Under the pieces are notes generated by a model. That model saw only the letters and a list, made by a program, of their open reading frames with translations, searched no databases and was not told the DNA's origin. This document shows, piece after piece, positions 39,791 through 48,871 of a stretch of 64,000 nt of DNA. The DNA is from Mantamonas sphyraenae (Eukaryota > CRuMs > Mantamonadidae). The translations under genes were made by a program, and so were the position numbers. The stretch lies in assembly GCA_026936335.1 (NCBI GenBank), contig JAPMXV010000044.1:434001-498000 (forward strand), in the 5' to 3' direction. Positions within the stretch are counted from its first letter, which is position 1. Each line of letters opens with the position of its first letter.

Positions 39791-41679
39791 GCAACAGCGA
39801 CGATGGTGCTCAGGGACAAGAACAGCAGGCCGAAGACGTGGTGGCTGAGCATCCCGTGTCCAACGCCAACGCCGTGATGGTGCAACTGGCAGAGTACACG
39901 AGCACGACCCAGAGCAGCAGCAGCAGCAGCAGCAGCAAGCACGCAGCAGACAACGTCAGTCACGCCACAGGAGATCCCATCCACTGCACGGGATGCACGG
40001 CAGTCCTCAATGCTCTCTCTGTGCTGCAGCCCATGTCGGAGGAGGACATCGAGGACGAAGATGCACCCAAGGACTACCTGTGGGAATGCGAGTTCTGCGG
40101 CGTCGAGAACGAACTGTGGATGGTGGCCAAGGAGGAGATTCCCACGGGTGCACGCGTGCAATACTTGCTGGAGCCTGCAAAGGCGCAGTCAGACGACTCA
40201 AGGTCGCGCCAAGGCATCGTAGTCTTTGCTGTCGACACATCGGGCTCCATGTCCTCCACCATCCGTGTGCAGACCAACAAGCTGACCAAAAACATGCGCG
40301 ACGCCGTCGAAGCGAACAATGACCGCATGCGGGAGGCCATGGGCATGACCAAGCAGGAGTGGGCCGCCGCAAGGCCTGCTTCCAACGGCAGCGCCTACAT
40401 GAGCAGGCTGGACTGTGTCAAGGCGGCCGTGCGGGCACAAATCCTCGCGCTGTGCGATTCTTCGCCCTCCACTCCGGTGATGCTGCTCACCTTCAACGGC
40501 AAGCTCACCATCTACGGCGATTGCTGCGGCGTCTCGCAGGTCGTCACGGGAGACGTGCTGTACGACAACGAAGAGCTTACTGCACGTGCAGAACTGTTTG
40601 GGTCGTGTCGTTCGGTGTCCGAGGCACGTGACAACCTGCTGGCCACCCTGGACTCGCTGCAGGAGAGCGGCGCAACCGCGCTGGGTCCTGCCATGACGGT
40701 GGCCAATCACTTTGCCCGTGCCACTCCGGGATCCAACATCATTGTGTGCACGGATGGTGTGGCCAATCTGGGCGTGGGTACCATGGGGAACAGTGCGCGT
40801 GTGCCCAAGGGTGTGCAGATGGCCGGTCTCACGGGCAAGTCGTTCTACTCCGATGTGGCTTCCCGCGCCGCCAGCAGGGGCACTCGCATCGACGTCATCA
40901 CCATCCAAGGCGACGACTGCAAGATGGAGATCCTCGGTCTGATGGCAGACACGACCGGCGGCAACGTCGACATTGTCGATCCCCTCAGCCTGGCTTCCAG
41001 CGTAACCCGGATGCTTCAGGACTCCATCATCGGCACAGACGCCAATTGCACGCTTATTGGCAACCACACGTGGCATGTGGACAGCCCTGCCATCGATCAC
41101 ACACGCTCCATGGACAATGGGGAGCGGTCCGCCGTCGCCGGTGTCAAGCACGCCGCACACGTTCACGTAGGCAACGTCAGCAAGTCCTCTCAGGTCACCT
41201 TTGACCTTCATACCACCCGCTACGTCAGCCAGGGCGCACATCCGTTTCAACTCCAGGTCGAGTACACCGATGGCGACGGTGCGCGGTTCCTTTCCGTGCA
41301 CACGCTCGAGCAGGCCGTCACCAGCGATCGCACCAGCAGCGAAAGCCATCTGGATGGATCCCTCACAGCCATCCACGCCATCCGCGTCGCCGCCAGTGCT
41401 GCTCACCAGGGAGACTACGATCAGGCTCGCCACACCCTCATCAGCATGCAACGCCTGCTCCAGCGATCCATGCACTCGGAGGCCGACCAACTCAACTACT
41501 ACTACTTTGTCAAGCAGGCCGAGAAGCTGGACACCTTTATGCGTCTCGCACAGACCATCGAACAAACGCTCCAAGTCAGCGGCAACACCGACGCACGCTC
41601 CGACCTCCGCAACGACGCAAACTCAAAGGCCATGTTCCAGTTTAAGCACCTCACAGAGTCAGGTTTTGTGTGTGTGTAA
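39004..41679 (+). CDS. Fusion protein: actin N-terminal segment, zinc ribbon and vWA domain
   Basis: Single exon, 891 residues from ATG 39004. Residues 1-135 are helical and charged, without a recognised domain. Residues of about 139-204 are actin residues of about 7-72: [20 protein letters not shown], then [20 protein letters not shown] and [19 protein letters not shown]. Similarity stops at KRPFEA, just where the minus-strand actin ORF begins. Loop 1 has changes (DVGGAMVK against DNGSGMCK), whereas the DNase-I loop is nearly unaltered. Two Ser runs follow. A zinc ribbon uses Cys328, Cys331 (CTGC) and Cys362, Cys365 (CEFCG). A vWA domain starts at [13 protein letters not shown] with MIDAS Asp411-x-Ser-x-Ser415, followed by GATALGPA and [10 protein letters not shown]. 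The last 250 residues are beta-rich and then helical. The zinc ribbon-vWA pair recalls Sec23/24-type ribbons and the Dictyostelium circularly permuted Ras proteins, but no Ras is present. Function unknown. Confidence 0.83.
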
Positions 41680-41688
41680 ATGCAGGCC

Positions 41689-42504
41689 TCACTTCCCTTG
41701 CCCAACTTCGTCCAGCAACTCCTTGGCCACCTGCGCGATCACACGAAAACGCAGCCCGCCCAGCAACACGCCGCCATACCACCGAGTCACCACCACCAGC
41801 ACGTTTTCACACTCCATCGACACCAGAAGTCGCAGCAGAGTGTCTCCAGCACGGTTCTCCCCGTCGTCCTCCCGGTTCTCGTGCAGCGAGCCGTCTCCTG
41901 TTCGAATGCGGAACGCATACATGTTGTGTGTCGCGTTTGCAATCTTGCTGTTCTCGTAAAGCTTGTTGACCACCGCCTGAACCTCCTCCACGCTCTCCAC
42001 GTGCGCATAGTGCGCCTGAAACTTGCTCTTTTTCACCGTCGACACGTTGCCCGTCACAATCATCGGCGTAGGCACACTCGAGTCCACCTCCTCCTCCACA
42101 TTCGAACCGCGGCTCCCTTGGTCAATGTTTCCCCACTCTTCACTCTGGCCTGCTTCTGGCGTGTCTTCGCTGTCGCCCTGTGGGAGAGAATCCGCATGGT
42201 CGTTCAGCCAATCGACCCAGCTGAACAGCACCACCTGCCCAGGCTCCCACAATTCCGACAAGCTGCGTTCTACTGCTCGTTCCTGCGAGCCTGTACATCC
42301 ACTGTGTCGCACAACGAGCCGCGGTGCAGCTTCGGCCGGGTAGTTTTCCGGCAGCTCAAAGTGCAACTCCCAACCGCTCCTCAACACAATGGCGTGCCAC
42401 CCCGGCAGGTCACTTTCCTGCATCTCCTCTTCGTACATTCCTTGCATCACCATCAGCTCATCCTGCGCCTCGTCACTAAGCGTCGCCTCCCCTGTCGACG
42501 ACAT
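41689..42504 (-). CDS. IMPACT: IMPACT homologue (RWD plus UPF0029 domain)
   Basis: Translation-control protein; the RWD domain of IMPACT/YIH1 competes for GCN1 and so restrains the eIF2-alpha kinase GCN2. 271 residues from ATG 42504 (an in-frame ATG at 42543 would add 13). RWD: LSDEAQDELMVMQGMYEEEM, WELHFELPENYPAEAAPRLV. An acidic linker (about 125-155) leads to UPF0029: KKSKFQAHYAHVESVEEV, ANATHNMYAFRI, ENREDDGENRAGDTLL, VVVTRWYGGVLLGGLRF. All are family hallmarks. Stop lies only 9 bp from the stop of the converging fusion gene. Confidence 0.92.
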   Translation of the reverse strand: MSSTGEATLSDEAQDELMVMQGMYEEEMQESDLPGWHAIVLRSGWELHFELPENYPAEAAPRLVVRHSGCTGSQERAVERSLSELWEPGQVVLFSWVDWLNDHADSLPQGDSEDTPEAGQSEEWGNIDQGSRGSNVEEEVDSSVPTPMIVTGNVSTVKKSKFQAHYAHVESVEEVQAVVNKLYENSKIANATHNMYAFRIRTGDGSLHENREDDGENRAGDTLLRLLVSMECENVLVVVTRWYGGVLLGGLRFRVIAQVAKELLDEVGQGK

Positions 42505-42576
42505 CTCCCCACAGGCCCCACTGGTCCCGCCCGCGCACCACATCAGCTGAACCACACCCGCACATTGTCCCTGTCA

Positions 42577-45500
42577 TCATCCCAACGAGCGCAGAAAGTC
42601 GTCCACGTCGTCCAAGTACTCACGCAGAGCACGCAACGTCTCGCGTTGTCCAGGAGCCAACGAGCCCACCATCAGGTCCACAATGACCCGGAACTCGCTG
42701 TTGCTCAGCGCCACCTCTCCAGCCAGGTAGTCGTCGTTCAGTCGCTGCACGGCTTGCTGCACATACGCCACTTCGTTCCCTGCCGCCTCGTCAATCACAC
42801 CTGACATGTCGCCAAAGTATGCTTCGCGCACCTGGCTCCCTTCCAGCAGCCGGCGTTTCTCCTCTCCACCCAGCAAGCTGTCCGTACTGGCTCCCCCGGC
42901 ATCCAGCCGTTGCCGAAGCTCGCTCTCCAGATCAAAGCTCACTTCCGACGAACTCATCGCCAGGTTCCCAGCTCCACCATCCCCTCCGGTTGAACTGCTG
43001 CTGCCTTCGCTTGCCATGCTGTCCACCCCCCAAAGACGCACGTCGATTGAAGTTGGTTCTCCGAGTGGACTTGTTGCTCTGGTTTCGTTACTGCCGCCGC
43101 CACTGCTGCCGCTGCCGCTGCTGCTGCTGCTGCTGCTGCTCGCGGCCTCCGCTGCTCGCATTTGCTCTTTCATGTACACAAACATGTCGTCAGATTGCGG
43201 ATCATGCGGCAACTGGTCCAGCGGCGTGATGCGTGGTCCTTGCCGTTCCTGGTTTGCCAGCAGCGACGAGCCGTCCGCCGTCGTTGCGTCGTCCTCTTCT
43301 TGTTCCTCGAGCACCTCCATTTCGTGTGCAGCGCCCACACCGCTTCCACCGGCAGCTGCGGCCGCCTCGGCCACTTCTTGCTCTGCACGCCTCACCGTCT
43401 CCAGTTCTGCCTCTGTCAACATCAACTTGAACGGCATCTCCTCGAAAAAGTACTGCATGTACAGCGTGACAGCGATGCCAAAAAACAACACAGCCATCGA
43501 CACCACGAGGAATGCCCCAAGATACGCTTGGCCTTCGGGCGTACGTGCCGTGTCCGCAAACAGGCAAAGCAGCGACATGACCACGTACGGAGCCGGATAC
43601 TCCACAAGCACCACCACAGCCACCAGCACTTGTTGGTGAAACTTCAGCAGCACAATGCGCCGCAGGTACTTGAGTGTACGCGACTGCAACAGCACCACCA
43701 ACAGGAACAGCGGTGCAAACACAGCAAAGAACGAGCCGCCGAAATCTCCGTACAGCCTCAGCATAAGCAGAAGCGCCCAGATCAGCACAAGCACGAATCC
43801 GGCTGCAAACTTGCCCGCAAACCAGAGGGCAGTGCGTGTGACTTCCTCCGAGCCCCATGCATTTGCAGCCACCCCGGAACAGAGTAAGCCAATCGACGCG
43901 TAGATGACGATCGGCACAGCCATGTCGCCTGCAGAGTACGCAACAATGCCATCCATACCTTCAGCAAACACGCCCACCACCGCCGCCAGGGAACCGTTCA
44001 GCAGCAGGAGTCCAAAGATAAGCAGGGCGTACGTTGCACCGTCGTCAGAGTCAATTGCTTGCCTGGTGTGCATCACTGGATAGTTGGTCAGCTGTGCCAA
44101 GCGCAACAGAAGCAGCGGGAAAAACCACATCGTGTTGACAATCAGCAGAATTGTCGGCACAAGCACTTCGCTCCACAACACCGTGCGCATCGGCCCGGCC
44201 AGCTTGAGGTACACCAAAGCAAACTGGATCAGCACATTGATGGCCACCACATTGAACATGGAAACCACAGAGATCATTTGCCGGCGCTTGGTCGCAGACA
44301 CAACTGCGTCCGGACGCGTGTTGTTGTTTCCGTTTCGCGTTTCAACCACCGCGGTAGGCCATGCTCGACCATAGGCATCTCTGAAATGCAGCTCGTCACT
44401 CGCTCCTGCTGTTGTTGCGCCCTGCCCTTGCGACGGCTGATTCTGCGCCGACTGGCCCACACGCACAACGGATCGGCCCGCTCGCGCTGCGCGGCCTATG
44501 ACGCGCTGGAACCAGTTGCGTCGGTCACCCTCGTCGTGGGGAGCAATCCTCTCGCTGCGCGAGTACGGGCCCAAAACACCAAAGAAATGATGGTCCATGA
44601 ACAGGGTCAACGCACCCACGTAGTTCAGCTCATCCTTGGATACGGACACAAAGGCTAGGATGACCGCAGCCACGAAAAACATGCACACTGTAAGTACCAT
44701 GTTGGCTGCAGTGTCGTTGTTGACTGCCTGCAGCACAAATGCCCACCCAAACACCTGTAGCAGCAGCAGTCCGGGCCAGATCGACACCAGCGGGCTGTTT
44801 TGTCCCAGACTCGGTGTTATCCACACCTTCCACTGTGTGTCGTGGAGCACAACAAAGACAAACAGAAACGCGAGGAAACACATGAAAGGCAGGCACAGCG
44901 TCGTGGGCGTCATCGTCGACGGATCACTCCAGTACGTAGTTATCAGCACCATCTGCAACGCAAGCAGAAGCAAGATCATGGTCACTTTGGCCACCATCTT
45001 GCCAGTGCGCACCATGCCGTTCATCTGCCCCGGGCTGAAAGGGCTCATCACAATCGTCGGATACAGCTGGGTGGCCATAATCACGTAGTACAGACCCAGG
45101 AGCAGCGGCAGCAGCATGCCTTCGATCGTGATCGCTTCATCTGCATCACGCAGTGAGCACTCGGTGCACCTGGCCAGCGACGTCGGCACCGACGTTTCTC
45201 CACACAGTGTTCCTGTTTCCTCCAACAACACGCCAAAGTCGCCCGCCTCTAATGCACGCACCATCACGTACAAACGGCCCGGTACAGCGCATCTCTTGTA
45301 CTCGAACGGCGGGCGAGCGTCCAACAGGTCAAAGTCGCCTACACTTGGGATGCGACCCCGGCCCACGTACAGCTCGGCGCCTTCGTTGGCTCCCTGCGAG
45401 CGGAACACACTCAACTTGATGCTCTTTGCTGCGCCGGTGTTGTCCCAGTAGAATCGCCGCTGCTCGTCCTTCTGCATGGTGATGTACACCGGCTGTGACG

Positions 45501-47217
45501 AAGGACCCAGCAGCCGGGTCATCGTCCCTTTCACGTCCACAACCTCTACTCGGTTGCCAACGTTGTTCCTCGCGGTGGAGCCGTACCAGTAGCTCGCCTC
45601 CGAGTACTCGTTTGTTTCAAAGACCAGCGCATCATTTGCAAACGCCGGAAGGCGTCCGTTTACGGTCGCGTTGATCAGCGGCTCGCTCAGGTTGCTGGAC
45701 GACGAGCTCACACTCAGGGGCAGAGATCCCAGTACGTCCGCCATCTGCAGCACGGTCGACGCGCCCTGCTCCACAGACACAATGGGCCGGTTCAGCCAGG
45801 CGTCTCCTGTGTCCACCTTGAAAGTCCCACCTCCGTCTTGAGTGAAGGCCACCGTGTGGATGGGGTCACAGCCAGACGTCATCCGCTGCTCCATGTCGAC
45901 GCGCTGTGTCTTTGTTGTGCTTGCTGTGTACATGCCAAACACCCAATCTCCTGCAGGCAGACACTTGGCAAACACGGTCACGTCGTCGTACAGCCGTCCA
46001 TACTTTGCCACGTACTGGTTCGTCCGAGGGCTGTTGTTGTATCCCAGGAACACTTCAAGCGGGCTCACCGATCCCTTCACTTTGATGTACACAAACGATG
46101 CCGTCAGCAACGGCACCCGCTTCGTTGCCATCAGCCGGGGACGTAGGTCGAAATTACTCTGAACCAGTTCGCCATCTTGGCTCACCCCTGGGCTGTTGCC
46201 TGCACACCCATCGCTCGTCTTGGTGATGGTTACTGTCATTTTAGTGCCGTACAGCACCTTTAGGTAGATACCAATGAGCCTGTGCGCGTGTATGCGTGTA
46301 TGCGTGTTGGGTGTGTGACGAGGTGGTCAGTCGCGTTCGATTCGCCTTGACCCCTCTCCCTGCTTCACTCACCATGTTCCCTCCGACAAACAGACGTCGA
46401 CGGTGTTCTCCCGCCCGCCGTTGTTGCCAAAGTTGAACTCGTACGTGTTTGCCGTGGAAGACGAAAACGTGCGCGGAACCGCAGACTGCCTCACCACGAC
46501 CTGCTTGATGTTCATCCCCTGATTCGGATTGTCGGGCTCCAATACTGTTCGCCGCCGTGTGCATGGTTTTCCCGTGTCAGTGTTCCCATCGCACGCTGGT
46601 TGGGTCGAGTTTGCTAAAAGCAAACTCAACCCACCTCTCCCGCTCTGCAAACTCGGCTCCCGCGTCGTCGCCACAGCTGTGGCATGCTCACCGCGTGGCA
46701 CTCGCCGTGGCCCGTCGCCGTTGTGCTACTCACTTTTGATACGGTACCTCCCTCCTGTGGCGTTGTATTGGATCGTCGTCGGGCGGTTGTCGTCCATGTT
46801 GAAGAAGTGCATGGTTGTCGAATTGTGGAAGAACGGGAAGCAGCAGCCGCTTGGGCCTTCCTCGTTCACTTCAAAGTCCCAGTTGTACGGCCCGTTGTTC
46901 CACACATTGGCAGCTCTGTCCTCGCTGCTCAGGCGCACGGGGATTGTAATGCTGGTGGCCAGCACCATGCCGATGCAAACCACCGTGCCGCCAGTGAACA
47001 GGCACCACTCCATTTCGCTAAGCATGTTCTCGTTCGCCGCGGCCCACACCATGGCCAGTGTGAACAAGATGGGGCCCAGGAAGTACGATGGCATGAACAC
47101 CAACCCCCACTCCGTCTGCTGCGGGTCAAGATCCGCCACGCGCGCATACACCAGAAAGCCTTGCAGGATGGCCCAGAAGCCGATCACAATCGTGAAAATG
47201 GCAGGACCTTTGTTCAT
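42577..47217 (-). CDS. Orphan 1452-residue multi-pass membrane protein
   Basis: Three exons: 47217-46734, 46544-46373 and 46279-42577. Phases 1 and 2 match, and the last junction gives GTW-LIGIYLKVLYGTKM. Residues 1-80 hold three hydrophobic segments (AIFTIVIGFWAILQGFLVYA; YFLGPILFTLAMVWAA; LFTGGTVVCIGMVLATS). A large extracytoplasmic-type region of about 500 residues follows, with Cys and many Asn-x-Ser/Thr sites. Then come about ten membrane segments (roughly residues 620-1160), e.g. VTMILLLLALQMVLITTYW and YALLIFGLLLLNGSLAAVVG. The last about 290 residues are acidic and Ser-rich with a coiled-coil start and a Ser run. I recognise no family. The topology suggests a receptor, channel or scramblase-like protein, but there is no motif to decide. 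Confidence 0.78.
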
Positions 47218-47319
47218 CGCGTGTCAAGGATCTTCGGCTGTTTGTGTCCGATGAGTTTGCAGCTCCCGCGCATACCTCCCCAGCGCAACCCACTGTACAC
47301 TGTGCTGTGCAGTAGACCG

Positions 47320-48697
47320 ATGTCACTACTACGCTTGGACCTGCTCACTGGCTACGAGCAGTCCCTGCTGGTCCTCAAGCAACTCAACGACCTGCTTTCC
47401 ACGTTTGGCGACGCCGTTTCGGTCAAGCGCGACGTCTACTGGGACATGGACATAGGCCACGCCGTCGACATGGTCAACGTCGAGCTCTCTGTCGACTCTT
47501 CCGACGACTTGCGAGTCCCTGTACTCCTCTGGCTCCCACTTTCCTTCCCTGTCGACCCGCCTCGGGTCTTTGTCAGCCGCACACAGGGTAGGTGGGCCAC
47601 GCTCCAACTCCCGCCTCTCGAATCCGGCCCCGCCTTCCCTGCCTCTGCACACATCTCGATGGATCCTTCCGCGTGTTCCCCGCACATCCTTTCCCGGCTA
47701 TCTTCTTCGTTCTCCCTGCGTACACGTGAATCCCATGCACCCGCAACGCGCCCTGTGTGGACTCACCGCAAACGCACTCTCCCACCGCACAGAAACTGTT
47801 TACAACACCCGCGCGCACTTTCTCGACGCAGAGGGCGTGTTGCGTACCTCCTACATAAGCCAATGGAGCTCACACAGCACCCTTCTCGACTGTATCCTAC
47901 ACCTTGCCGAGGTCTTTGCCTCGCTTCCTCCGCTTCTCCCGGATTCACACTCCGCCTCGCACGGCCACCACAGCGCCTCCAACGACGACGCCTCCACAAC
48001 CTCCACCTCTACCACGACTTCCGAATCCTCCTCTCCCTCTGTACATAAGTCATCCAGCTATGGCCACGACAGTCGTGACGAGACCTCGGCACGGCTGGGC
48101 TACGTCGAAGCCCTCGCCAGCAGGCTGCAAACACAATGGGAGGTCAGCGTGGCTTCCATCAATTCTTCCCTCGACCAGGGCCATGTACATAAGCAGAAAC
48201 TGCAGGAGGGCAACAGGCAGGTTACAGCACAGCTCCAACAGCTGCGGAGTACCAAGAGCACTCTTGCAGACGACATCCAACACACAGAAACCCTCCTTGA
48301 TGACATCCATACCCAAACACAGCTTGCCAAGTCCCTTGGGGCCTCTTCCCAAGTCGACGACCTCGTGCGCGGATCCTCTGTCCACGATCGCCAGCTCCTG
48401 CAAGAGCGCGCCAAGGACAACGCAATCGGCGACCTCATGGACGTCGTTGCCGCACACTATGCAGAGGGGAACATGGACACCACCCTCTTTCTCAAGACCA
48501 TCCGCAACCTCGCTCGACGTCAATTCCAAGCACGGGCCCTCGCTCTCAAGGTCTCTCTCGCCATGCGTGACACCGTCGTCGGCATTGCCCTTCCTGCAAA
48601 CAGCACCCACGCACACCCACCACCTTCTCCCTCCTCCTCCTCCTCCTCCTCCTCCTCCTCAACTGCACCTTCCGCAGACCGTTCCACGCACGGCTGA
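47320..48697 (+). CDS. TSG101: TSG101/VPS23, ESCRT-I subunit
   Basis: ESCRT-I core subunit that binds ubiquitinated cargo and sorts it into multivesicular bodies. Two exons, 47320-47587 and 47793-48697, phase 1, 390 residues, the human length. UEV domain: residues 1-130, with VLLWLPLSFPVDPPRVFVS and HFLDAEGVLRTSYISQWSS. Unlike the canonical order, the UEV is followed by a Ser/Thr/His-rich linker (about 150-175) that is poor in Pro. Coiled coil: about 180-275 (LQEGNRQVTAQLQQLRSTKS). Steadiness box at about 296-345: AKDNAIGDLMDVVAAHYAEG, then FLKTIRNLARRQFQARALAL. The C-terminus adds a Pro-then-Ser-rich tail, encoded by a cctcct repeat. Catalytic Cys of E2 enzymes is absent, as expected for UEV. 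Confidence 0.92.
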
Positions 48698-48871
48698 GTC
48701 ACACGGCGGAAAGTCTTCCTCTCATGAGTACAGCCTCGGTCAAACAGCCTTCTCCACTCTTCAAATCACAGTCCATCACAATCCCTGCCCGCAAACACAG
48801 AACCCACAGCCGGAAAGCTCCGGCTCCAACAACTTTTCTCGTTTCAGCCGTCGCAACCTGCTCCGATCCAA

